Source of the DNA: Candidatus Roizmanbacteria bacterium | GTDB taxonomy: Bacteria; Patescibacteriota; Microgenomatia; UBA1406; GWC2-37-13 | Assembly (NCBI GenBank): GCA_026395475.1 | Contig: JAPLYQ010000142.1 | Location: forward strand, 1 to 33,944 | Direction of reading: 5' to 3' | Length of the DNA: 33,944 bases | Part shown: piece by piece, positions 16,701-24,426 of the stretch | Position numbering within the stretch: the first letter of the stretch is position 1 | Layout of the letters: each line of letters opens with the position of its first letter | The notes under the pieces: generated by a model | Told to the model about the DNA's origin: nothing | Seen by the model: only the letters and a program-made list of their open reading frames with translations | Database searches by the model: none | Program-made: the position numbers and the translations under genes

Positions 16701-18321
16701 AGTTACAGATAGTCTTGCTTCTAAAGCTAAAATAGCTACTTCTCAAGAAGCCCGAGTTGACTTTAAAGAGAATGAGCGTGATATAAGAAGTTTAGGTAAA
16801 ACTACAAAAGAACAATTAAGTTCTCTTGATACCTTGTACAAAGATAACAAATTAAGTATTTACACTTATTATGCCGATACTTTAAACATTCAACTGCAAG
16901 CACTTGACAAGAAGAAAGCTTTGTATGAGCAAGAACGTCAAGTTGCATTTAAAGCAAATAATGATGTTAAAGCTGCGGACTTGCTAGGAAGAATATCTGA
17001 TATTGAAGCTGAAAAAGAAACAGCTAAAGAAAATATTATCCAGAAGAAAACAGCAGACCTTGACGCTTACAACCAACAATTACAGCAAGTATTAGCTGAG
17101 GAGCAAAAACTTAAAGGTAACTTGGTAGAAAGTGCATTAACTACTTACAAAGAAGCTCATAAAGATTTCTTGGAAAAAGCACAGTTAACTGCAAACTACC
17201 AAGGTAATGACCCTGAAATGTTAAAAGCTAAAGCTCAAGCATTAGCTGGAATAGGTGCAGTTAAAACTGGGGAAACTCATGCAGGATATAATGCAAGTTT
17301 ATCTGAAATTGAGAAAAGTTCTAACTTGATAATGAAACAACACACTGAACGTAGACAAACTATTGATTCAATGCGTGAAAGTGGAGCTTATTCTCCTATG
17401 TTTGCTCAAATGCAGTTAATGAAAGAGAACAAACAAGTAATAGAAGATTATACCAGAGAACTCGAGAAAGCACAAGAAGAACAAGATAAACTTATAGCAA
17501 AAGGTGAAAAGCCAGCTGAGCAAGATCAACTTAGGATGCAGACACTTAAGAGCCAACTTACCATGCTTAAAAAGGAATCTCAAAGCATGTCTGATACCAT
17601 CGTAAATAATATGGGGAAAGCCTTTGATTCTTCGTTTGCCAACTTGATTACTGGGGCCAGTGGTGGTAGAATGGCGTTTAGACAATTTGCAATCTCAGTT
17701 GAACAAGACCTTGCTAATATTGCAGCAGCAGAAATACGAAGTGCAATATTTAACTCTTTAGGGTTAACTTCTGCAACTGGAGTTGGTGGCGGAGGATTAC
17801 TTAAAATGTTAGGAGGTGCTTTTACCTCTGTACTTGGTGGTGTTATGGGAAGTGGTTTAGGTATGTCTGGAAGTGCATCTCAAAATGCAGCTTTATCTAA
17901 AAGTATACTAGCAACTAAAACGACAGGCACTATGTTTGCTAACGGAGGTATGTTGAAAAGTTCTGACTTATCCCAATACTCAGGTTCACTTGTCAGTTCC
18001 CCAACACTTTTTAAATTTGCCAATGGAAGTAATACTGGTTTAATGGGGGAAGCTGGAGCAGAGTTTATTCTACCTGCTGCTAAGATGGCAAATGGTAAAA
18101 TGGGTGTTCGTGCCGTAGGCGGAAATACTGGAAGTAATGTTGCAATTAAAAATATTAACATTACAGTACAGCAAGCAGCTAATGCAACTCCAGCTCAGCA
18201 AGGCGAAGTTATAGCAACACACATGCGTAAGCATTTAGTTACCTTAATACAGCAGCAAACAGCTAATAATTTACGAAGTGGTAATTTACTTAATCCAACT
18301 CAAATGCAAGTAGGTTTATAA
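13759..18321 (+). CDS. Tail tape measure protein (lambda gpH-like)
   Basis: At 1520 residues this is one of the two largest proteins here; it sets tail length and leads DNA into the cell. Residues 1-380 are helical and Gln/Ala/Arg-rich (coiled coil). Residues about 390-600 carry a tape-measure domain (FLRVGALTAAYRILNTAIS, then LNAEANRTGINISTLRQNF and GRVQSEELVKQLGNLLPGA). A hydrophobic part with possible membrane segments lies near 655-725 (ATGLVGLALQIGSTTVVAKG). Long coiled coil extends to about 1270. Residues 1277-1350 match the lambda gpH C-terminal segment (MGKAFDSSFANLITG, IAAAEIRSAIFNSLG). GLMGEAGAEFILPAA (about 1427) is the widespread GEAGPE motif. By the usual 0.15 nm per residue the tail would be roughly 230 nm long. 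Confidence 0.93.
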   Translation: MANKNLVIKIDVDGNGVTSAFKVMQEEAGKVKKAVETIGSTQAIELLKKSINSIAPALQQQNKYLQEFQAKLDKLNASTMPEILKPSSAARSASAYDKKLSPLLGQIQEAIAQLNLLDRKLANTIGLKLGKDFTGGANLKQTLITQNAGSASGEQADAWIAAAKKQQEDRLKEISLLNRTLGNAETKGLEEWNKQSVLRDENFAKNLQKFEAEQIAKRAKQQQELAAFHQQANANIVATGIDPAGLQHRQRQSDIEEAFRRADERNAQVERRLQAQSEARQNRIISARTALQGTGQDTQQIQLEVARDNAIRIDGERSYRARRAEYALQSFNAERRLEEQLASIRTQAASGTLRAPQATTQRNAAMASYREALGNLPDLNEPIRQHQSLFLRVGALTAAYRILNTAISTVTSGITSIPKVGIELDAARASLEATMGSVAGAESALKALNAEANRTGINISTLRQNFAGFQASTSLAGASLESTWGMFTNLNTVITGLHLTADKANGVFLAMAQIFNKGRVQSEELVKQLGNLLPGAFASFAASMDILPSELSRRMKAGMVMANDVGKNGKTVMENFIQFYTTKFAPAFAVASQGVNANFERMDTSFTHLGEAIYARMQPSLLSVIKTITSVTDSITGLVNGTNQMSDAMSATLAAASVVATTGLVGLALQIGSTTVVAKGLQVVLSSFSPLAAGITLVATAFGLIATKAMEASKNVSAVGAAYEAQKAAEDKIRAEAEARKTPTTLDVALENDPAYATYNKQLNDLKKQRNNSTEKVKSYSQSNPLLESAKLLPEFLLNRAENVSNKFGEPAANFITGIGNLTIPSMKQKHLKELADNDKDLEVKITADRDKAAKRVAEEFAETEKERKKTLDTQQQAALDEANLILKKTEVLEAPPKSAEEARLKAIAKYAKDWKDELKAAKEKVALHKEFEARKAKATAEGIPFGEKWNELPETHQANLQTIANIEQGRQPFIDSKVKEVTDSLASKAKIATSQEARVDFKENERDIRSLGKTTKEQLSSLDTLYKDNKLSIYTYYADTLNIQLQALDKKKALYEQERQVAFKANNDVKAADLLGRISDIEAEKETAKENIIQKKTADLDAYNQQLQQVLAEEQKLKGNLVESALTTYKEAHKDFLEKAQLTANYQGNDPEMLKAKAQALAGIGAVKTGETHAGYNASLSEIEKSSNLIMKQHTERRQTIDSMRESGAYSPMFAQMQLMKENKQVIEDYTRELEKAQEEQDKLIAKGEKPAEQDQLRMQTLKSQLTMLKKESQSMSDTIVNNMGKAFDSSFANLITGASGGRMAFRQFAISVEQDLANIAAAEIRSAIFNSLGLTSATGVGGGGLLKMLGGAFTSVLGGVMGSGLGMSGSASQNAALSKSILATKTTGTMFANGGMLKSSDLSQYSGSLVSSPTLFKFANGSNTGLMGEAGAEFILPAAKMANGKMGVRAVGGNTGSNVAIKNINITVQQAANATPAQQGEVIATHMRKHLVTLIQQQTANNLRSGNLLNPTQMQVGL

Positions 18322-18758
18322 TGACGGTAACAGTATACTCTCTTGATGCTACAGTTACAAGTATAATTCCAACTGGAGTTACTGTAGTACCTAAGAATCT
18401 TTCTCAATGGATAAGTATAGACCAAGGTTCTGCCAGTAACCCAACTGAACGTACTATAATATCTCAATATGGGGATGGTTACAAGCAAATAGCGGAAGAT
18501 GGGGTTAATGCTAGAATATCTAAGTGGGATTTAGTGTTTGTACCTTTACAAGATGGGGTACCTGTAGGTACACAATATAAAACAGATATGTTTAATTTTA
18601 TTGCTGCTGTAGGAACTAATATCTGGTTCTATTGGACTCCTTTAGGAGAAACAACTCCTAAGAAATGGCTACGAGTTAAAGATACATTCAAACCTACCCC
18701 TTTAAATGCAAGTACGTGGCAAGTAGCCTTCAGTGTTGAACAATACTTTGGAAATTAA
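18321..18758 (+). CDS. Minor tail protein gpM-like (distal tail)
   Basis: The 145-residue protein matches the phage minor tail protein M pattern: an ISQYGDGYKQIAEDGVNAR segment (residues 47-65), a WDLVFVPL strand, a YWTPLGE turn, KKWLRVKDTFKPTPL (114-128) and a C-terminal WQVAFSVEQYF. In lambda gpM joins the tip complex after gpH. It is coupled to the tape measure by TAATG. In lambda, L would follow; here a fibre gene comes first. Confidence 0.85.
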   Translation: MTVTVYSLDATVTSIIPTGVTVVPKNLSQWISIDQGSASNPTERTIISQYGDGYKQIAEDGVNARISKWDLVFVPLQDGVPVGTQYKTDMFNFIAAVGTNIWFYWTPLGETTPKKWLRVKDTFKPTPLNASTWQVAFSVEQYFGN

Positions 18759-18761
18759 CTT

Positions 18762-21700
18762 ATGAGTACCATTCCTTATACACCTAAATTACGCGGTGGA
18801 GTAGATAAAACTGGATTAACTTCAGATGAAATTGATGCTAATTTTGCTGGTTCTGCTAGTGTAGCTAATCAAGCTGCTGCTCTAGCTGACCAAGCAAGTA
18901 TAGATTCTACTACGGCCCTTTCTACAGCTAATTCAGCATTAACCTCTGCTTCTTCAGCAAGTACAAATGCAAGCAGTGCTGTAACCGCTGCTTCAACTGC
19001 TCTAAGCAATTCAACGACAGCTATAAATACTGCCAATACTGCTAAGAATACTGCTGATACAGCAAACACAAATGCTGCAAATGCAGTTACAACTGCTAAC
19101 TCAGCTAACACCTCTGCAAATACAGCAGTTACAACTGCTAACAACGCAAGTACAAAGGCAGATACAGCTACAAGTGTTGCAAATACCTCTAATACTAATG
19201 CAAATAATGCTGTAAATACTGCTAATACAGCTAGTACAAATGCTACAACTGCGTTAGCGCAGTCTAACAATGCCATAGATATAGTTAATTCCAGTACCTT
19301 AGTTAATGCTATTGTGAAAGATTCTAACAATAATGTAGCCATGAGTAATGTAAATTTAGGTGTAACCACAATTACTTCAGTCGCAGGCACAACAATATTA
19401 ACAGCATCATCGACACATTATCAACGCATTACAGGAAATTTAGCCCAAACAATTAAGTTGCCAGGCCAAACAACAATTCCAGTTGGCACTGCTTTTATTA
19501 TTGATAATGACTCTACTGGTAGTGTAAGCATTGTTGATAGTGCAAGTAATGTGCTGGGCGTAGCATCCGCAGGTAGTCTTGTGTTTGTTTATTCAACATC
19601 AAACGCAGCAGAAAATGGCAACTGGTCAATTTATAATTATTTGCCAAACCAAACATTTGTTAAAGATGGTATTTTGCGAGTTATTAATGGCGAGGCAGCG
19701 TGGGATTCTACGGCTTTACCCTCAAAATTAAACGGACTAGCAGGTAAAAATTTATTTAACATCAATGACACTAACTGTGTTGTTGGTAGTTATGTTAATT
19801 GGACAGCCGGAGTATTGACAATAAATGGATCTTACAATACTACGGGGTTTATCCCTGTAATGGCAGGCACAACCTATACTTTATCTTTTAAAAATCAAAT
19901 TGCATGGTACACATCATCAGGTACTTATATATCTGGTGATAGTAGTGCAACAGCACAACAAACAGCTCCAGCAGGTGCAGCTTATTTAAGATGTTCAGTT
20001 AATGTTGCTTATTGGACGTATTTTCAAGTCGAAATGGGATCGTCTGCAACATTATTTGAAACTTATGGCTCTTATTTAGATAAAGCATGGATTAAAGAGG
20101 CTTATCTTCCTCTAAGTAAAACAGCATTTGGGGATAGCGGTAAAAACAAATTTAATTTAGCGACAGTTACAGCAGGTTATATTGATAGCACAGGCGTGTA
20201 TTTTCCAAGCAGTACTTACAGTTTTTCTGTACCTATTCCTATTTTGGCGAGTACGGCTTATATAGCAAATCAAAACATGCGCTATATAGCATTTTATGAT
20301 GTTAACAAAGTGTATATTTCGGGAACAATAAATGTAACAAGTATTACAACACCCTCTAACGCAGCTTATACGGTAGTGTCTGTTGCAACTGCGGGACTAT
20401 CTATATTTCAACTTGAAATAGGAGCAATTCCAACCACGTATGCTTCATTTTATTATGGTATAGCTGCATCGGCTTTATTAAATTACACGCCGCCATCCGT
20501 GGGCACGGTTAGTACATCCTCGCTTATTGATAAAGCTGTAACTCCTACTAAAGCAAGCTTCTTTGGGGCAAGTAAAAATTTATTTGACTATACAAAAGTT
20601 ACCAGCGGGTTCTATGTTAGCAATACTGGCAGCGTAAATGCTAATGCAACTTATGGATATTCAGATTTTATCCCTGTGGTTGCGGGGAGCTCTTATATAA
20701 TATCAAGCAATCAAATTAGATTTAGTTGTTACTATGCGGCTGATAAAACAACAGTAATTTCGGGAGGTATTTCATCTAATACATTGGCTCCATTTAAAGT
20801 TCCAGCAGGAGCGGCCTACGTTATTATATCGGTTAACGCTTCTGTGTTGTCGATAACTCAGTTAGAGCTAGGCACAGTTGCTACTAGCTATGCAAGTTAT
20901 CAGCCAAGCTTTGATCCTCAGTACTTGTACTCTGGCCGGGGACAGACAGTTGATGATATTATCATCCCATCAAATATATATTGTTTAGTTGGAGCCTCTA
21001 CTGTAGGCACTATTGAGCAGAGTAACATTTACTTTGCATCAGTATGCCGCGGTTATATTGACGATAAATTATTATTAACAACATCGACTTACGGTAAAAA
21101 CTATAAAGAGTGCTGGCGAATTGAGGCGGGTAATACTTCTGATGCTAGATATAACATAACTAGCGGATCTTTTGCGCTAAATATACAAGCACAAAACAGA
21201 CAGTTAAATCCGTTAGTTAATGCTACAACAACGATTAATCTAGTTAGTAAAGCATCAACAACAGCAGTTAGATTGTTAGCGTTTGGTGACTCTATGACAC
21301 GTGACGGAGCTTATGTTAATCAAGTATTAACTAAGTTGCCTAATATTATTACTCAAGGGATAAGACATTATTCGCCAGATTACTCTGTTAACTTGAACCG
21401 CGAAGGTCGAGGCGGTTGGACACTCAGTAATTATATAAACAACTATATGAGGGCGGACGGATCAGACTCCCCTTTTATGTTCCCATCCGCGTTAGCTAGT
21501 AATGTGTACCTAGGCAATACACAATTCTGGAAGCATGTTGTTAATGCGGACGGGCCATCATCTAATGACGATTTTGCTGGGTTTGAAAAGATAGCAATGG
21601 GCTGGACAGGCTCTAGTTATATCTATGATACAAACGGTTATCCTATATCTCCAGCAACTGGAAGTATTGTTTATGACCCAACATTAACTACAGGAACTAA

Positions 21701-22286
21701 TTTTCAAAGGTGGACGGGTTCGGCATGGGTAACAGACTCTACTCAATCTTATGGCTGGTCTTTTAACTTTGCAAAGTATTTAGTCCGTTATTCTATGGCC
21801 TTCCCTGATGGTAATCCTACTCATTTTAGTATTTTGATGGGGGCTAATGATGTAGGTAGTGGCTTTGCAAGCAATGGGGATTTTGCAACTTTTGTATCTA
21901 ATCTTGAAACTATAATAACTAGCGTGGCAAGCGCTGTTGTGGGCATTAAATTTATCATTAACTTATGCCCAGTTGGAGCTGCACAAGATGGTTGGGCAGG
22001 CACAACAACACAAAATTCAGAGCAGTACAGACAAAATATTCAAAAACTAGCTAGATATCTGATTACAACGTATGACAACAGCACATCTCTAGCGCGTAAT
22101 ATTTATATAAGTGATATGCAGGCTTTCTTAGACCCCGTTAATGGGTTTGATTATGTTTCAGTCCCTGCTAATATTTATATGGGTACAAACATAAGCAGAG
22201 TTAATAACACAGTCCATCCCAATGTTACTTGCGGGTATTTACAAATGGGTGATGCGCTGGCTGCTGTTGTACAGGCCACCAGATAA
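18762..22286 (+). CDS. Tail fibre / receptor-binding protein with SGNH-hydrolase C-terminus
   Basis: The 1174-residue protein has four parts. Residues 1-30 start with IPYTPKLRGGVDKTGLTSDEID, a typical fibre anchor. Residues 33-180 are a low-complexity Ala/Thr/Asn/Ser repeat expected to form a trimeric coiled stalk. Three related beta modules start at about 328, 460 and 604 with GKNLFN, GKNKFN and SKNLFD and end with QVEMG, QLEIG and QLELG, like carbohydrate-binding jelly rolls. Residues 835-1174 are an SGNH esterase: GDS with Ser844, GRGGW near 885, GAND with Asn1029, and TVHPN with His1152. The Asp of the usual DxxH is Asn1149. The likely action is deacetylation of a surface polysaccharide during adsorption. 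Codon use after about 19385 looks different from neighbours (more GGC, GCG, TCG), suggesting transfer. Confidence 0.85.
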   Translation: MSTIPYTPKLRGGVDKTGLTSDEIDANFAGSASVANQAAALADQASIDSTTALSTANSALTSASSASTNASSAVTAASTALSNSTTAINTANTAKNTADTANTNAANAVTTANSANTSANTAVTTANNASTKADTATSVANTSNTNANNAVNTANTASTNATTALAQSNNAIDIVNSSTLVNAIVKDSNNNVAMSNVNLGVTTITSVAGTTILTASSTHYQRITGNLAQTIKLPGQTTIPVGTAFIIDNDSTGSVSIVDSASNVLGVASAGSLVFVYSTSNAAENGNWSIYNYLPNQTFVKDGILRVINGEAAWDSTALPSKLNGLAGKNLFNINDTNCVVGSYVNWTAGVLTINGSYNTTGFIPVMAGTTYTLSFKNQIAWYTSSGTYISGDSSATAQQTAPAGAAYLRCSVNVAYWTYFQVEMGSSATLFETYGSYLDKAWIKEAYLPLSKTAFGDSGKNKFNLATVTAGYIDSTGVYFPSSTYSFSVPIPILASTAYIANQNMRYIAFYDVNKVYISGTINVTSITTPSNAAYTVVSVATAGLSIFQLEIGAIPTTYASFYYGIAASALLNYTPPSVGTVSTSSLIDKAVTPTKASFFGASKNLFDYTKVTSGFYVSNTGSVNANATYGYSDFIPVVAGSSYIISSNQIRFSCYYAADKTTVISGGISSNTLAPFKVPAGAAYVIISVNASVLSITQLELGTVATSYASYQPSFDPQYLYSGRGQTVDDIIIPSNIYCLVGASTVGTIEQSNIYFASVCRGYIDDKLLLTTSTYGKNYKECWRIEAGNTSDARYNITSGSFALNIQAQNRQLNPLVNATTTINLVSKASTTAVRLLAFGDSMTRDGAYVNQVLTKLPNIITQGIRHYSPDYSVNLNREGRGGWTLSNYINNYMRADGSDSPFMFPSALASNVYLGNTQFWKHVVNADGPSSNDDFAGFEKIAMGWTGSSYIYDTNGYPISPATGSIVYDPTLTTGTNFQRWTGSAWVTDSTQSYGWSFNFAKYLVRYSMAFPDGNPTHFSILMGANDVGSGFASNGDFATFVSNLETIITSVASAVVGIKFIINLCPVGAAQDGWAGTTTQNSEQYRQNIQKLARYLITTYDNSTSLARNIYISDMQAFLDPVNGFDYVSVPANIYMGTNISRVNNTVHPNVTCGYLQMGDALAAVVQATR
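18860..19290 (+). repeat. Low-complexity Ala/Thr/Asn/Ser-coding repeat (fibre stalk)
   Basis: The DNA is a degenerate tandem repeat built from units such as GCT AAT ACT GCT and ACA ACT GCT AAC, encoding A/T/N/S in about seven-residue register (TANTAKNTADTANTNAANAV). Such repeats can expand or shrink by slippage or recombination and so change fibre length. The repeat also creates a long spurious open frame on the minus strand. Confidence 0.7.
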
Positions 22287-22384
22287 TGTTTGGATTTACT
22301 TCTCTTTCTCAAGCACCTTTTTCAAGTACATGGAAAGGTGCTTATAGCTATACTAAAGTATTTTTAATTACCTTACAGATATAA
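22286..22384 (+). CDS. Possible 32-aa peptide coupled to the fibre gene
   Basis: The fibre stop overlaps an ATG (TAATG), opening a frame of 32 codons that begins MFGFTSLSQAPFSSTWKGA and ends with TAA at 22382-22384. Small MFG...-type ORFs are seen next to phage tail genes, but no function is known to me. It has no own ribosome site and would rely on coupling. The DNA also holds a 10-bp inverted repeat, so the stretch may instead be a regulatory remnant. Confidence 0.35.
   Translation: MFGFTSLSQAPFSSTWKGAYSYTKVFLITLQI
22311..22343. repeat. 10-bp inverted repeat between fibre gene and gpL
   Basis: AAGCACCTTT (22311-22320) and AAAGGTGCTT (22334-22343) form a perfect 10-bp stem with a 13-nt loop. 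No T-run follows, so it is not a classical terminator. It could be an mRNA hairpin, a protein-binding site or a recombination junction at the edge of the fibre cassette. Confidence 0.5.
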
Positions 22385-22413
22385 TTCTTAGAACAATATC
22401 GGGAGTATAAGAT

Positions 22414-23007
22414 ATGGCCCCTAATTTACATACACAAGGAAATAGGTTAAACCCAGACTCTTATGTGGAGTTACTTATTTTAGATGCAAGTATGCTTAAC
22501 AGTAAAATGCCTTCTGGTACAGACTATAATACATTTAACCAAAACTCAGACAATAAATACTATCTAACAAATTCACCTCCCGAGAATGGAAGCAGCGGTA
22601 TTATGTTTAATGGTAAACTATACTTGTCCTTTCCTTACGAATTAGGCAATATCGACACCCACGGAGATGGAACTGCAAATAGTAAACCTACTCTAAGTGT
22701 AAGTAATACTAATCAATTCTTTTTAGCCGCTGTAATAAGCTTAGGAGACCTTGTAGGAGTTCAAGTTACAAGAATACGTACCTTTTACACTTATTGTGAT
22801 AATGGAGATACTCCTGACACTACACAAATATATCCCCTTGAAACTTGGGTAATAACACGCAAAGAAGCTCAAACTAAAAGTGCAATTCAATGGACTTTAA
22901 GTTCTTTCTTAGACCGTCCAGGACTTAAGCTTCCACGCTTACAAATATTTACAGATTCAGTTGCAGGTCATGTAGGATTCCCAGGCGTAAGTAGGATTTT
23001 GATGTGA
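22414..23007 (+). CDS. Minor tail protein gpL-like without the cysteine-rich region
   Basis: The 197-residue protein follows the gpL pattern: LNPDSYVELLILDAS (13-27), ILFNGK-type IMFNGKLYLSFPYEL, SKPTLSVSN (around 92), FLAAVISLGDLVGVQVTRIRTF, IYPLETWVITRKEAQTKSAIQWTL and a final GFPGVSRI. gpL lies at the tail tip next to gpM. Lambda gpL (232 residues) carries four cysteines for an iron-sulfur cluster between the LPRR-type segment and the C-terminal end. Here that part is missing: LPRLQIFTDSVAGH leads straight to VGFPGVSRILM, and the protein has a single Cys (TYCDNGD). GGGAG precedes the ATG. Confidence 0.82.
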   Translation: MAPNLHTQGNRLNPDSYVELLILDASMLNSKMPSGTDYNTFNQNSDNKYYLTNSPPENGSSGIMFNGKLYLSFPYELGNIDTHGDGTANSKPTLSVSNTNQFFLAAVISLGDLVGVQVTRIRTFYTYCDNGDTPDTTQIYPLETWVITRKEAQTKSAIQWTLSSFLDRPGLKLPRLQIFTDSVAGHVGFPGVSRILM

Positions 23008-23726
23008 TAAAAAATATTGACTTTTTTCAGCAGCATGTGCTACAATGTTACCCACAAGAAGCAGTTTGTACTGTAAAAAATGGTATAGCTGTTGCCCGAG
23101 AGAATATACATCCAGACCCAGTTAACAACTTTGCACTAAGTAAAGAGGTTAGCTTAGAGGTGCAAATTAACAGGGAAAGTATATTACATTCACACACATT
23201 TATACCGAGAACAACTGAAGATGCTAGAGTTCCTTCTTATGAAGATATGGTTGGCAGAAAAAGTACCAATATACCTTGGGGAATTGTCCATTGTGATGGT
23301 ACGAATGTTTCTGATATACTTTGTTTTGGTCACATTAACAATGAACCATTGCTAGGTAGATATTATTTACATAATGTCTTTGACTGTTTTACACTTGCAA
23401 GGGATTTTCTTTATAAGGAATATAACTACGATGTAGGGCTACATCCTAGACCCTCTAACTGGGTAGAATGGAATCCGTATTATATAGAACAAACTTGGGA
23501 TACCTTGCCTTTTTATTCAATTCTAGTTAATCAGTTACAATATGGGGATATCTTATTATTCAATATTGGGAGTAATATAGTTAACCATATTGGGATTTAC
23601 ACAGAAGATAATAAATTCATACACCATTTACATCAAAGATTAAGTTGTGAAGACAATCTTAGTAAATGGAATAAGCAATTTAAACGTGCTATTAGGTATA
23701 AACATGGAAACACAGTGTACAGTTAG
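23004..23726 (+). CDS. Tail tip protein gpK-like: JAMM/MPN plus NlpC/P60 peptidase
   Basis: The 240-residue protein combines an N-terminal JAB/JAMM metalloprotease domain (residues 1-110) and a C-terminal NlpC/P60 domain (115-240). JAMM residues are H62-x-H64 and S78-x-x-D81. The NlpC/P60 nucleophile is Cys128 in VFDCFTLARDF and the His is H195 in VNHIGIY. Such proteins act in tail assembly and may cut peptidoglycan peptides during DNA entry. The start is GTG at 23004, overlapping the gpL stop (GTGA), with TAGGA upstream. gpI starts within its last codons. Confidence 0.88.
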   Translation: MIKNIDFFQQHVLQCYPQEAVCTVKNGIAVARENIHPDPVNNFALSKEVSLEVQINRESILHSHTFIPRTTEDARVPSYEDMVGRKSTNIPWGIVHCDGTNVSDILCFGHINNEPLLGRYYLHNVFDCFTLARDFLYKEYNYDVGLHPRPSNWVEWNPYYIEQTWDTLPFYSILVNQLQYGDILLFNIGSNIVNHIGIYTEDNKFIHHLHQRLSCEDNLSKWNKQFKRAIRYKHGNTVYS

Positions 23727-24426
23727 ATTATATGGGGAATTAGCTGAACAGTTCGGGGATAAAGAACATACTATGCTTGCAAAAGATATGGTAGATGTTG
23801 TGCGTGGACTTATATCTAACTTTGGAGTTCAATTCAAACATGTATTTGCTAATGGAGTTTATCAAATAGTTCTAGGAGAGAAACACGAAGATTACGTAAC
23901 TGAAAAAGATAAACTTCTTTCTGAAAAGTTAATACAATTCCCAATTAAAGAACAATATGTACATATTTTTCCTGCGGTGCAAGGAGCTGGAGGTGGTGGA
24001 AACCAAATCCTCTTTGGTTTTGCCTTAGTAGCACTTGCGTTTGTAACTGCTGGAGCAAGTTTAGCTGTTGAAGGTGCTTTTGTTACAGCTACTTTAGCTG
24101 ATGCTGGTTCTATGGCAGTAGCTACATTTGAAGTTATGTCAAGTTCTACTGTACTATCTTCTTTAGCTATAGCAGGAGCCTTATCTATGGTTGGAGGAAT
24201 TATGTCCTTATTTGTTCCTGTTCCTAAGATGAATTATAGTGTGGCACAAAGACAAAGTTTTATCTTCGGGGGCCCCGTTAACAACACACACCAAGGTGGA
24301 GCAGTTCCAATTATCTATGGGGAGTGTATGACAGGAAGTACAGTTATCTCTGCAAGTATTCAAACAGCCAATGTAAATTGGAACATGTTAACTTATGAAC
24401 AGGTAATGTCTGGTGTCCAATATTAA
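23704..24426 (+). CDS. Tail assembly protein gpI-like
   Basis: The 240-residue protein has an N-terminal beta-grasp (ubiquitin-like) domain (residues about 4-85, TVRLYGELAEQFGDKEH to IFPAVQGAGGGG). Hydrophobic Ala/Gly/Val segments follow (about 100-180). The conserved C-terminus contains GGPVNNTHQGGAVPIIYGE and TGSTVISASI, diagnostic for gpI. ATG 23704 is preferred over 23647 because MxTQCTVRLYG matches the usual family start and because AGG lies upstream; the longer form would add 19 residues from within gpK. The gene overlaps gpK by 23 bp and gpJ by 14 bp. Confidence 0.88.
   Translation: METQCTVRLYGELAEQFGDKEHTMLAKDMVDVVRGLISNFGVQFKHVFANGVYQIVLGEKHEDYVTEKDKLLSEKLIQFPIKEQYVHIFPAVQGAGGGGNQILFGFALVALAFVTAGASLAVEGAFVTATLADAGSMAVATFEVMSSSTVLSSLAIAGALSMVGGIMSLFVPVPKMNYSVAQRQSFIFGGPVNNTHQGGAVPIIYGECMTGSTVISASIQTANVNWNMLTYEQVMSGVQY

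Noticed and set aside
18869-19390. Long open frame (173 codons) on the minus strand under the fibre stalk
   Set aside because: It is the mirror of the Ala/Thr/Asn/Ser codon repeat on the + strand, gives a low-complexity Ala/Val/Leu protein, and has no ribosome site or family resemblance.
22357-22385. TATAAT at 22380-22385 as promoter for gpL
   Set aside because: No acceptable -35 at 16-18 bp upstream (AGTATT/GTATTT); the region is AT-rich and such matches are expected by chance.
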